64,000 nt of DNA from positions 5,022,001 through 5,086,000 of the forward strand of contig CM066300.1 in the NCBI GenBank assembly GCA_033807695.1, read 5' to 3'. The notes beneath the pieces are model-generated. The model did no database searches and was not told where the DNA came from. It was given only the letters and a program-made list of their open reading frames with translations. The stretch comes from Daedaleopsis sinensis. Taxonomy: Eukaryota; Basidiomycota; Agaricomycetes; Polyporales; Polyporaceae. Positions 11,399 through 22,705 of this stretch are shown piece after piece; the stretch's first letter is position 1, and every line of letters begins with the position of its first letter. Made by a program: the position numbers and the translations under genes.

Positions 11399-12513
11399 AT
11401 GTACTCCAGACGTCTTGCTCTATTTGCGGTCTCGGCCCTCCCTCTTCTGGCATCCGCGGTGCCGGTCAGTCTTGAAGTCGGTGAGTGAACTCGATGATGT
11501 GTAGCAACAAAATTGCAAGTTGTATGGCCTAACTCGCGACGCTATCTCAGTCACCCTCCCCATCCCGACACAGCTCGGCTTCCCAGGCCCAAGTACCACT
11601 GTCACCCTCAGTGACGCAGTTTCTTTCGTGAATGAGAAATCCGTGGACATCGCATCCATGGGTGGGTCTCCTTCTAACATGTGTACCAGACTCTCATTCA
11701 TTGATCTGGCATGGTTGATTACAGTGGGGACCCCGGCGTTGATGGGGATCGAAGGTGCGAGATTTCTTGCAATGTGACCTTCCTATAGCCCTCCTCAACA
11801 CCGATTCATATGCAGCCACGCTCGGATTGATGCAGGCCTCGATCGCCATCGACTCAGCCACTTCTGTGTTGACCGCGTTCATCACCGGTCAGTTCTCGAG
11901 ACTGTCGACAGTCATATCGCATCTCTCTGACCTTTCGTTCCATTTCTCTAGACGTCAGCTCGACGCCTGTTGTGCAAGTATCGTCGATAGGCGGGGACGC
12001 GATCACCCTCGCCACCGGAACTGTTGGCGACGCGACGACATTCGCAGGACAGGTGTTCACAGCAGCGCCCCAGCAGAGGTACGGTCTGTCAAACATAGCT
12101 ACGCTCGCGCTGTGATCACTCACATGTCCATCTGCTACAGCAACGCCGCATCTGGTGCCAGCTCAGCTGCCGGTGATTATTCGTGTCTCCCTTCATACTC
12201 TGTCTATCTCTCTGACATTCTGGTCTATTGTTTTAGATGCGAGCGCCTCACCGGCCGCGCCGACCACATCGGACGGCATCGCTTCGCAAGCTTCGCCGTC
12301 TCCTTCAGCCGCCGCAGACAAGTAAGTCTTCACATACGCATATCAGCCAGTCGTAGTATGATCTGGTCGCTAACACCTGTTCACATTGACTCTAGCTCTA
12401 ACACCGCTACGAAGAACAACGGTGCGGGCAGCGTCGTGGTTCCGAGGTCAATGTTTGTCAGCGCGGCCGGGGTGCTAGTGAGCATCGCCGCAGGCGCTAT
12501 GGCTGTTTTCTAG
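11399..12513 (+). CDS. Secreted protein with C-terminal hydrophobic tail
   Basis: Eight exons: 11399-11480, 11551-11661, 11725-11754, 11789-11887, 11952-12078, 12141-12172, 12237-12321 and 12396-12513. They total 684 nt, giving 227 aa, all with canonical GT-AG in consistent phase. The signal peptide is MYSRRLALFAVSALPLLASA. A Thr/Ser/Val-rich body with amphipathic segments follows, then a Ser/Ala/Pro-rich linker. The last ~20 residues are hydrophobic (SMFVSAAGVLVSIAAGAMAVF). A signal peptide plus a terminal hydrophobic segment after a small-residue stretch (NNGAGS) suggests a GPI-anchored cell-surface protein; this is inference. No enzymatic domain is recognised. The gene at 18944 has the same architecture. 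Confidence 0.85.
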
Positions 12514-12881
12514 TCCTGTGTGTCCGTTGTCGTCGTTGTCGTCTAGTGCCTCAGTTCCACCTAAGTCCCATTAATGTGGGAATGTCATATTCCTCGTATT
12601 CTTTTGATGTTCTGAGTGCTGAAGACGAGATGCTGCGACGATGAGAGATTCCGACCTTCGACTGAGTTATCATGCGGTGCTCAGAGAGACTACTGGAAGG
12701 ATCATCCGGACTCATATTATGTGCGTGCATCGCAAAGAGTGGGATCCTAATACCATTCATTTCGCTGCTAGCCATACACAGAGACAACGCGGGAGACCTT
12801 CACAGACCGTTGCAGACTTTCACAAACCGTATCGTACACATACTATTGGCTTCACCCTCGACCGGCCGACGTCAGTGTACA
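12514..12881. other. Convergent 3' ends
   Basis: 368 bp between the secreted-protein stop and the oxalate decarboxylase stop. It starts with a tgtcgtcgttgtcgtc microrepeat. No gene is supported. Confidence 0.4.
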
Positions 12882-15371
12882 CTAAGCAGGCCCGACCACG
12901 ACCGGCTTCTTCTTGCTGTTGCTGAGCGAGGCAATAGTCTCGTCGTCCAAATCGAGGTGTGCCTTGACCAGGTCCGGCGGAGTGAGCGCGAGCCACTGGG
13001 TTACACAACTATCGGGTCAGCCACTCCGCCACATATCAGGTCGTCGGACATGGCAGGTGAGCTACGGACGTACCTGGCTCAGACTGATGTCCTGAAATTT
13101 GTCCGTGGCGAAGATCTCCAGGAAGTGCAGATTCGTGTCCCCTGTGTTCTCAATGTAGTGCCCGAACGAGGCGGGGACAAAGCCGACATCGCCGGCCTGG
13201 TAATTGAACGTGCGCGCGTTGCTGTTCGCCGCGAAGAGCGTCATCCGCGCGGTACCGTTGCTTATGATCGCAAGGTATCAGCCCGCCGCTATCGGACATC
13301 GCGTGGAGATGGATACGCACGTGAAGAACGTCCACTCGTCTGCCGTTGGGTGCCACTGCGTACATCCAAGGATTTCGTGAGATTTTATGAAGTCCCGAAA
13401 GTGCGCAGAGACTCACGTGTAGTTCTCTGCGTAAAGCGAGTCACGCTGTGAGCCGAAGAGCGAGAAGAGAACACGGGAAAGTATGCGAACCTCATAGCGC
13501 CGGGTTCCACCGTGACCCTCGCGACCGCGATTGCGGTAGACACGGGAAAGTTCGTCGAGTCGACGATCTTGACATCGCCACCATCCAGTTTTGTCTCTTT
13601 CATCTGCGAGAGCTGGAAGATGAACGGACTCGGGACTTGGCCTTGAGGGTCTGAAACCGCCTTAGCATCGTCCTTCGGGGGAGCTACATGGGATGAGCGA
13701 ATCGTGAGCATTGATTGCAGTCGCACTTCCTTGTACGTGCTATAAACGTACTGCCAGGGAAAATGTAGAGCTGCCTGGAGGGGATGTGGTCGAACGCGGA
13801 GATATCCGCCTTGAAGTTCTTCGCAAGCACGTCCTTCGGAACGTGCGCAAGCCAATCCGTGAGCTACGATAAGAGCAGGCCCGGGTGGTGCACCGTCAGT
13901 CTGATCCAGCGCAGATGTACGTTAATGAGTGCTGCGCACCAGGAACGTCGAGTCTTCGCTGAACGCCCCGTTGTTGAACACCTGTGAAGTGTCACGCGAT
14001 AAGTGGCAGACCAATATGTGTTGACCCATGCTCTCATGCGGAGGGACGAGAACGAGTTCCTCACCAGGAGGAACTCCGCGCCATCCGCGTCGTCAGCCGT
14101 CGCCTGGAGGGAGTGCGGGATGCCGGGCGGGAAGTACCACAGATCGCCCGCGCCCTGTAGTCGGGAAGTGGCATTTCAGCCTCAAAAAGGAGCTGGTAAC
14201 CTTATTTCACACACCGCGGTCCCAAGGAAGTTCTCGCCATCGCTATTGATAGCTGTCACCTGGACGGATCCCTGTGCAGGCCTGTCAGTCAAGGTGCTTC
14301 CCTTCGCAGGGGTTCCAGCGTGGTCGCCGCACCTTGATCACGTACGCCCACTAGGTACCATTTGGTCAATGAGGATCTGGTGACACAAAAAGTACAGCAC
14401 GAGCGTACCTCGGCCGTCTTGTGCCAATGAAGTTCTCTGAGACGCATGCATCAGTATGAGGTCTATAGTTCGTTACGAAGCTGATGGACCTGACCTGATT
14501 GCACCCGCTTCAAGCCTCATGTTCACGCCAGCCATAGCTGGCAGTCGCTAAATTTAGCTGAGAGCAAACATAGGCAGGGTGTACTCACACGTCGCAATAG
14601 GCATGACGTCGACTGAAACGGCCCGGGGAGATATCAGCTATTTATTCACTACGAAGCAATGCAGAAGAGAAGATAGATGTACCGTTCTCCTGGCGGGCCC
14701 ATCCGCCCGTCTGTAGTCGGTTGTGGCTGAGGGCGAACGGCCACTTCGCGTTCGGCCTATGGGGAGGGGAGGCTCGCCGTCAGTAACCTATCAGGAGATC
14801 GGGATGAAAGCGTCAACACGCACACGCTGCCCTGGTCGGTAGTCGGCGGAGCGAGGAGGTCCGGGTTCTGCAGCGCGACAGGGACGTTCTGCGGCCCGAG
14901 GAGAGTCGCACCCAAGCTCTCGCGGATAGGCTCGGGGTCGATGTTTGACGTCTGGTTCCACAACTGGGGGTTGGGATCGTCGCTCGCGAATGGGACGGTC
15001 TGGGAGGCCGGAGGGGCGGATCCGACCGTCGACGCCGGGAGAGAGGTGCTGCTCTGGGACTTGGCGCTGCTCGAGGACGATTGGGCTAAGTTAGAAGCAG
15101 ACCGGGCAGAGGCAGAGCCCACTGCTTTGGAAGATGCAAGAGCACTGGATACCACGGCGCTAGTAGATGCAGCGGCACTAGAGCCAGCGATGGTCGGGGT
15201 TGCAAATGCACTAGAGACCGCGGAGCTTGCAGAGGCAAACACGTTGGTGGCTTTAGTCTGCGCGGAGGTAGCCGTGGCGCTGCCTGAGCCTGAGGCTAAG
15301 GATGTCGGCGCGCCTGCAGCGTACTTCGCGAAGAGAATAGCGCAGAGGACGGCGCTTTTGACGAGGAGCAT
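12882..15371 (-). CDS. Oxalate decarboxylase (bicupin), secreted
   Basis: Converts oxalate to formate and CO2 using Mn in two cupin domains, and is used by wood-decay fungi to control secreted oxalate. The signal peptide is MLLVKSAVLCAILFAKYAAG. A ~110-residue Ser/Ala-rich linker follows, then the enzyme proper (WNQTSNIDPEPIRESLGATLLG; PNAKWPFALSHNRLQTGGWA). The first cupin metal motif RELHWHKTAE is near 14400-14440. The second, RELHWHPTADEWTFF, is near 13340-13430 and is split by an intron between His and Trp. Both are intact, so the protein should be active. The C-terminus is LSNSKKKPVVVGPA. Many short introns are present, including a 24-nt microexon (14589-14612) coding VDVMPIAT. The ATG at 15371 is chosen because it starts the signal peptide; the upstream ATG at 15425 would precede it with a polar extension. 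Confidence 0.93.
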
Positions 15372-15445
15372 CGTACGAAGGCTGCTGCTGGCGATGTGAG
15401 GCAGAAGGAGAGACCTGTCCTTCACTGGCTACCTAGAGCTGTCCA

Positions 15446-15453
15446 ATATATAG
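15446..15453 (-). promoter_or_regulatory. TATA-like element of oxalate decarboxylase
   Basis: The minus strand reads CCTATATATTGG, about 75-80 bp upstream of the chosen ATG. This spacing is suitable for a short fungal 5' UTR. Confidence 0.5.
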
Positions 15454-15459
15454 GTGCGA

Positions 15460-18400
15460 TCATTTAGTGCCAGGAGTTTCATACGTACCCAGAGACGTAT
15501 CATAATGGATTTACCAAGTCACGTAACCCTCTCTGATCCTAGTACCTGTTGCGCTATCGGATTCTTCGAACGGACGAACACGGTATGCCACGACTTGTCA
15601 TGCGACTGCAATCTCGTGAGCAGTCGGAATGAATGGAGGACGAAGCATCTAGCATTGATGTTGGGAAGTTGAGCAGCATGGAGTGCGCCTTCTGCGTTGA
15701 AGATCCTGAGCGCGAAGGGACATGAGAGCACTATCCTGGTTATCACCGGTTTCCACCCGATGGACACACATGGTCTGTTGACCTTTCGCGTGTGACCAAA
15801 GCTTGTGATCATCTAGGTATGAGATTTAGGTTGCTCTATCGTTACGGCAAGGAGAATGAGGTGAAAGGTCCTTTCCAACGCATTTCTCAAGGGAACATTA
15901 CCATTGCAACTCAATCCTATTTGATGGTCAAGAGGGCGCCGAACTATAGCGCGGCTTCGACTGATGGACATCTGGCGGAGAGACTGTTCAGTTATCTCAA
16001 GAGGTTAGCACAAGAGGTTAGCACAAGATGTGTCAAATACCGAACGACTTCTTCAAGAATATTAATATCCGAAAATCCAGGCAGGAATGTGCTTGTCTGG
16101 AATAGGGTACCGCGAATGGCTGACACGATCGCCTGCAGAGGAAAAGTTCAGCTTACGGTCCGTTATTCTCCTCCATAGCTCGCCTTCTGCACGACACACA
16201 CTCCTAAAACCGCTCCCGGTATCTGAAATATATTTAGCCTAGTGCTCCAACTATAAAAAGAGCATGGTCATGGGTCGGCGTACCTGTTGATTGAACGTAG
16301 GTTTGCTACCGCAACTAAATATACCCGAGCGGGGGTCTGGAACCTGAACCACAGGCCGCAAGCACCCGGACGCGCGCGGGAGCTGAGTCCACTTCCCGAG
16401 GCCATAGGTGGTATGACTTAACCTTGCTATATACAGCTCCACGTGGTTAGAACGGAAGCAGACACTTATAGCATCAGCTAACTTACCCATGCAATACAAC
16501 GAAGCAAGCTCGTTGTATCTCGAAAGTTCGCGGAAGAGGGACCTTGTTCGCGGAAGACGGACCTTGTCCGCGAGGGGCATCGGAACACCTCGCGCGGAGA
16601 TAGGACATTGATTGTGATAATCTGCAGGGACAGGGAGATAGGTCCAACGGATATGAAGACGCAGCGTACCTCCGGTTTTACCCTTGATGGGATGACGAAT
16701 AACTTAGTGCACTTGGGTCCGTCCACTGGGCACCCGCAAAGTTGCACAAATTTCTTCGATGAGCTGCCGGAGCGTACGTCTGATCGTCTCAATACTTGTG
16801 TGGATAGAAAGAAGAATAAGAACACGCCAGCTTGTGATCTGGCTACCGCTGCAAATATGTGGCTTCTAGACCCACAGATTTGCAATCTGTGAATTGATAA
16901 GTGATTTCTTTGACGTCCTGAAGCTCACAGAAGGCTGATCACGACGGATCACGCAAGCCCAACCGCTCCGCGATTTACACCGAGCAGTGGGATTTGTACC
17001 CCTGATTGAGCTGCGATTTCAGGCAGCTTCCGTGGTTCGTTCACGTTACCTCAGTCCTCTCGTGGCGGCATAACTTTACGCGAAACACAAAGGTAAGAAA
17101 TGGATCAGAAGATGGTATTGGAGTTCTTAGTCAGAGACGACTGCACGCGTTGGTTCTGAGGCACAGGGGAGGGAATCGCATGCAACCTGGAGCTCACCGT
17201 GGTCCGCGACTGTCTCATAAGTTCTCATGAAAGTCGTTGAGCTTGATGATTGCTTCCGATGGCCAATATGCTCATGTGTCACCTTGGAGTTCGTGTTGCG
17301 TTAGTGCGGTATAGAATGTGCATAGGGATGATCATGGGTCCGATAGGGGAGAGAGAATTGTGCTCGAGGGCAAGAAGAACTCCGAGTTATCTGAGTCAGG
17401 CTCGAGCAAAGGAACTTACTTTTGGGCCAGCTTGACTTGAAGATGCCACAGCCGTTGGAATAGTGCTCGTAGTCCAAGTGAGACACCATTAGAAGGTAAG
17501 CATTCTGTTGAGTCGCGATAGATGGCTGCTGGAGAACTCAAATACGACGCGACGCGGATCGTCACGCGTCTGCAGTTGAAGAACGCGTGATGTCACGCGT
17601 AATGCGGTCACTCTCGGCCGATTGCTAAATGATCTGGCTCGATCCGGGGCAATCTGGTTCATTTACGCACCCGATGAGTGAGACTACCGCAACTCAACCG
17701 TAGCCTAACTCTTCCAACGACTGCTTCGCTTTGGCTTCGTTGGTGTGCTGCTCTTGCGCCGCACATACGCCAGTGTGCTCTATCTCATATACTATCTTCT
17801 CGACATCTCTACACATCTTTATCGCTGTGATCAGATCAAGGGTGACCGATAGGTCAAACAATGTTTGAAACGCGACCTCAGACTTCAAGCTTCAGAGGCT
17901 TCAACTTCAAAAGGGTCGGGACAATCAATACCGGATCCTGTACGCATGCTATCCACGACACATATGAGGAATAGCAATCCGCTTGGTTTCTCATCCGGAC
18001 TCCTCTCATCAACGACGAATCGAATTGCAAAGATGCGGTGGGGCGACGTCAGATATTGACGTCTTGACATCGGAGGCGGCGATTTGGCCAACGACTTTTA
18101 CTACCAGGCGGAAGCAGTTGTCGATGGGGAACAGCGTATGCAAGTGCAACGAGTTCGTGAGTCCGACCCTCTTCTAATACTTAAAGTCACCTCGCAGCGC
18201 ACGGTCCAGAGCATCGCGAGTGGCGACCCATGTTGTACCCGGGCCACGCCTTTAAGTTGTAGTGACACCCACGTGGTCTCGCGAGGGCTGCGATATGGCC
18301 CTCTTGGCCCTCACTATCACAGCTCTCGACTCGCCACAGAACAGGTCGCGCTATGAGAGGTAGATATGACTGCAGCCTCTAAAATTAGCAAGCAGCAACG

Positions 18401-18800
18401 GATCCTGTGAAATGATCATGTCCGGCGAGAATTTTCACGACTCGTATACCGGCATTATCCCTCACGCCGCCACCAACTCCACGCGCATATCCGTCCTGGA
18501 GTCTCTCGGTCGCCTCGGCCTTCGTTGCGCCGGGCAGCCCTAAACAGCTTCGAAAGGGCGTGGGCGCCGGTCACTAGTGAGTCTCCGCAGACCCGCGGAT
18601 TCTGTAGCTATCGATAACTGACACGGTTGACAGTTCCCGCCCCCTGCCCGTCGTCAAGTGGCTGAATCGCGCGCGTGAATGACAAGTTAGGGTCCACATA
18701 CACACAGGTGCTCCAGTAGTAGCCAATCGCATCTGTCCCCGGGCTCGGGGTGCTCGACGAACTCTTCCTTTGGTTGATCACATCGCACTCGTGCAGTGCA
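15460..18800. other. Gene-poor stretch, 3.3 kb
   Basis: GC content is lower than in the flanks. The longest open frames (for example 15792-16178 + and 16251-16580 -) show no recognisable domain, and I find no chain of splice sites joining them. It contains short direct repeats: a 14-mer repeated at about 16003-16030, a 20-mer repeated 2.4 times at 16526-16574, and CACGCGT-rich sequence near 17560-17600. There is a perfect 8-bp hairpin at 16873-16891. A small minus frame at 17694-17888 (helical, ending KAKQSLEELGYG) could be a gene remnant, but I cannot name it. Decayed mobile or coding DNA is possible. Confidence 0.35.
16526..16574. repeat. Short tandem repeat, 20-bp unit
   Basis: Two near-identical 20-bp units (gttcgcggaagagggacctt, with one mismatch in the second) and a third partial unit starting gtccgcgag. 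Confidence 0.8.
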
Positions 18801-18821
18801 AGTGTTCGTGCCCCAGCGGTG

Positions 18822-18829
18822 TATAAAAA
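18822..18829 (+). promoter_or_regulatory. TATA box
   Basis: TATAAAAA within cggtgtataaaaaccgcg, 115 bp upstream of the ATG at 18944. It is a strong consensus match on the coding strand. Confidence 0.7.
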
Positions 18830-18943
18830 CCGCGAAGGCAAGCGACTGTAAAGGCCCCCGTTCTCGGTCCCGTACTCGTTCACTCACTTTCCTCCCGTGT
18901 TCAGCCCGGCGCTGTTTCGTTCTCGACTTGTATTATTTTCAAG

Positions 18944-19823
18944 ATGCGCGCCGGATTCTTCGCTGCTCTTTTGCTCTCTGCGTCCGCTCTTGTGCAGGCT
19001 GCGCCTTCGCCTTCGCCTGTAGAAGAACGGGACCGTGAGTGATCGTTCTCCTTCCCTTCGCTTTGGGCTCGGATTTGACCACGGCATTCTCTGTTCTTAG
19101 TGATCGATAACCTCGAAAGTGCAGCAGCTTCACTCTTCTCTGTGACCATCGACTGTGCGTATCTCTTGCGTTCTACTGTGCGAGACCAACGCTGACTCGT
19201 TGCAATTGCACAGTCAAGTCTATTCTTAGCGTCGCAACTTCAGTAGGTATGTCTTCATAACGTCCTAGCTATCTGTGGCGCGCATGAATGGCTGTTCATT
19301 TGTCTGCAGTCGAACCCGTCTTCGCGGAGGCGACTTCAATAGGTGAGTGCACCGTAACACCTGAGCGATCCGTTCACTGAGGGCAGCACAGTTGGCGATG
19401 TTTTGCAGACAGACACCGGTGAGCAATCCGTACCATGGCATCCGCGATTACTTGGACTACAGTAGCTGACACGTCCTGGGCTTACCATAGCGCTAGTGCA
19501 AGAAGGTACATGCCCCGATTCATCACTGCCGGACCACCTGACTTCAGCTTCGACATGTTTGCGCAGCGACGAGCATTTTCGCTGCGGCAACAAGTGCAAT
19601 CGGCCCGGAGGCGTCCGCGATCGTGCAAGATGCCAAGAACGTACTTGTCACACCGTACGTACCTCAGTTTGCTTTCAGTACACATGCGATATCTGATCTG
19701 CGCATTAATATTGACAGGAACGGCGCTGCATCACGCCGGGACGTATCTGCTGTGCGACCACTCAGCATGGGCGCTGCTGCCGTGCTAGGGAGTATGCTCC
19801 TTGGCGCGTATGCTGCGATATAG
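18944..19823 (+). CDS. Small secreted protein with hydrophobic tail
   Basis: Proposed exons: 18944-19034, 19101-19154, 19214-19246, 19310-19342, 19413-19418, 19491-19505, 19567-19654 and 19718-19823. They total 426 nt, giving 141 aa. All introns are phase 1 except the last (phase 2), and all are GT-AG. The signal peptide is MRAGFFAALLLSASALVQA. A helical body contains repeated (V/E)ATS(V/I) segments: SVATSV, AEATSI, QEATSIF and AAATSAIG. The charged hinge SRRD is followed by the hydrophobic tail SMGAAAVLGSMLLGAYAAI. Two 33-nt exons code near-repeats, suggesting growth by exon duplication. A GPI-anchored or tail-anchored surface protein is inferred; no function is recognised. The 6-nt exon is supported by frame and by the size of the two introns around it, but the frame also holds without it. 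Confidence 0.75.
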
Positions 19824-20448
19824 CCTCGTACTTCCTTGAGCTATTCATGGCAAGGATACTACACTTGCTGAGGATATTTCTGAGATCCTTGCGCCGCTGG
19901 ACTCTTCTTGATTGTTGTACGAACAATCCATATAAACAATTTGCAATACAGCGATCAACTCTGTGAGAACCTTGACACGCCAGTCGGGGATGTCGGGGGC
20001 CCGAGTGACAGGTGCGACCTCATGACATTTGTGCTATATTATGAACTGCAACAACGAGGCCTCCTTCAGAGTCTTGGCGTTCCAACCTCGGGTCAGTGTC
20101 TTTAATGTCTCCCAAACAGATCAACTACAGCTAACGACTCACTATGTACTTAACGTTGAAGCATTACTATAGTCGATAATTCACTATTATTGATCTATAA
20201 CGCCGATCTTGATCGAGGATGTTTGTCTTAGGTCATACAAATCACTCAGACAGTCTCGGGGCCCGCATTCGCCGTTCACGATGGTTGTCCCGTTCCCACA
20301 TGCCCCGGAATGTGCGCAGTGCGCACGCCTTCATATATGTCGGCCATGGATCGTTGTCGTGTAATCTCACTTTTCCACTCGACCGCCACTAGTAAGTTTT
20401 CATGGACCCTCGTGTTCGCCGTGGACTACGTTGAACTGTCGATTCTCG
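19824..20448. other. Intergenic, promoter of P450
   Basis: 625 bp, moderately AT-rich, with no gene seen. It must contain the 3' end of the secreted-protein gene and the promoter of the P450. Confidence 0.4.
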
Positions 20449-22705
20449 ATGCAGGACGGCGACATGGATAGTACTCGGATGTTCGTGCTACTCGCCGGAG
20501 GGGCGCTCTTCGCTCTCGCGGTGCGTCGCTACCTCGCGGCTCGTCAGTTGAGGAAGGTGCGGGGGCCAGCCCCGCCAAGTTGGCTGATCGGTGAGTTCGC
20601 TCAGTCGAAGCGTCAGGTCGTCTTGGGCTTAGAGGCATGGTGGTAGGACACGCCATCGAAACAACTTCCCAACTCGAGGTTGGGGACTTTGATGCGAAGT
20701 GCATGGCGGAGTACGGGACCGCATGGAGGCTGAAGGGTTGCCTGGGGGTAAGCACCCCTCTGGCTGGTCTACTCGTCGCGTATGCTAAGCCAGACGATCT
20801 CAGGAGGACCAACTCCACCTCACAGACCCTAAGGTACGTGCTCACAGCTCATCTCACCGGACTGTGTCGCCAATCTCCTCTCAGGCTCTTCAGTACATCT
20901 TCCACAAGTCCGGCTACCACTTCCCCAAGACCCCCATCTCGCGCCAGTTCACCCGTGAAATCACCGGCCCTGGTATTCTCTTTGCACAGGGTACGCATCT
21001 TTACCGAGTACATAGGCGACTAGCTGACAACATGCTTAGATTCGGACCACTCACGCATTCGCAAGATCATGAACCCTGCGTTCACTGCCGCCCAGCTCAA
21101 GTCTTTCTTGCCTCTCTTCCGTGCCTCTGCAGAGAAGGTACGTCGCTCAAGGGTGCTTGTCAGCCTTTTCTGATCCCCTTGATCGACAGCTCGGGTTGAA
21201 ATGGAAAGATATGCTACAAAGCGAGGGTGTATCTGGAAAGCGCATCAACGTCACCGCGTGGCTTGCAAGATGCACGTTGGACGTTATCGGGGAAGGTACG
21301 ACATTCGACTCGGTTTCAGTGTATCTGAATTGATAGATCACTTGCAGTCGGATTCGACGTGCAATGCGGCGCGCTCGACGATTCTCTGAACCCGGTCATG
21401 GAGGCGTACAAGAACATGTTGTACGTTCCATTCCTTACCTGACCTGTAAACAATATAGATTGATGGCTTACAAACCTGCAGTGCGGATGCCATCCCGTAC
21501 CCGTCGAAGCTCACCTTACTCTTCCGCTCCTTCTGGCACCTAATCCCCATGCCGATCCTGAAGTTCGTCCAGTATACCCCTACTAAGGACCATATTCGTT
21601 TCCGCCGCACCCTGAAAGTCATCAACAAGTTTGCCAAAGATCTTATCGACGAGAAGACCGAAGCAGTTCTCGCGGGTAAAGGTGACAACAAGAAGGACAT
21701 CATGAGCATCCTCGGTACGTCACAGAGAAGCAAAGACAGTTTCCTCGTGTCTCTGACAGCGGATCGTATTGCAGTGAAGGCGAACGCTTCGGAGAACCCC
21801 AAGCAGCGTCTTACGAACGAAGAGATGATGTCACAGATGGCTACCTTCCTGCTTGCCGGTAAAGGAACCGCTCTCTGCTCTCGAGCATGTATTGACGACT
21901 GCACCTGGTACAGGCCATGAGACCACTGCGTCCTCGATGACCTGGCTCCTGTATGAACTCGCCCGCCACCCCGAGTACCAGTCGAAGATGCGCGAGGAGG
22001 TCAAGGCGATCCGCGCCCGCGTCGCGGAGCGTGGCGACTCCGACTTCTCTGTTAGCGACCTCGACTCGATGACGTACTGCCTCGCGGCGATGAAGGAAGT
22101 ACTGCGATTGCACCCGATCGTGTACACCCTTGCGCGTTGCGCGGGCCGCGACGATGTTATCCCGCTCGCGTCCCCGATTACGCTCAGCGATGGGGAGGTC
22201 GTGAGCGAGATCCCAGTTCCTAAGGGCACCGAAGTCTTGGTTTCGATCTGGGGATACAACAGGTACGTCCAGTATGATCGCCGGCGTTGGTATAGGACTC
22301 ACGGTGCGTGGGTGTTGGACAGGCTGCCGCAGATCTGGGGCGACGACGCGACCGAGTTCAACCCGCTGCGGTTCATCGAGAACGAGAAGATGGGCGAGAC
22401 GTACGTCGGCGTCACGTCGAACCTCATGTCGTTCAGTGCCGGGCTGCAAGCGTGCATCGGCTGGCGGTTCTCGTGAGTGTGTTCAGTGTGCGATTTGACT
22501 AGTCCCAGCTGATGAACACGTATCGGGCAGGATCATCGAGATGCAGGCGATCCTCGTCGAGCTCATCGAGCATTTTGAGTTTGCCATCCCTGAAGACAAG
22601 CCAAGGATCCTGCGCTTCCCCGCTGGGCTCGTTGCACCGCTCGTGATGGACGATATGGCGGCTGGCCCGCAGATGCCTCTGTGGGTCACTCCCGTTCAGG
22701 ATTAG
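20449..22705 (+). CDS. Cytochrome P450 monooxygenase
   Basis: Membrane-anchored microsomal P450. The N-terminal hydrophobic anchor MFVLLAGGALFALAVRRYL is followed by the proline hinge GPAPPSW. Conserved parts, in order: ALQYIFHKSGYHFPK; C-helix region DHSRIRKIMNPAFT; I-helix oxygen-activation motif AGHETTASSMTW; K-helix ExxR in MKEVLRLHP; and the heme-binding loop FSAGLQACIGWRFS with the cysteine thiolate ligand. All key residues are present, so it is probably functional. Overall length (~530 aa) and the FSAG..ACIG loop fit the large basidiomycete P450 clans; I cannot assign a family number. It has many short introns. A 30-nt exon (20804-20833) coding EDQLHLTDPK is needed to restore the frame before ALQYIF. 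There are two candidate starts; the first in-frame ATG is given, the second is at 20464. Confidence 0.93.

Noticed and set aside
16873..16891. Hairpin cacagatt-tgc-aatctgtg as a tRNA arm
   Set aside because: No acceptor stem, D-loop or T-loop boxes around it; it is only a short palindrome.
19403..19418. 10-nt version of the secreted-protein microexon (nearer AG)
   Set aside because: It breaks the reading frame of the downstream exons; the 6-nt version or full skipping keeps it.
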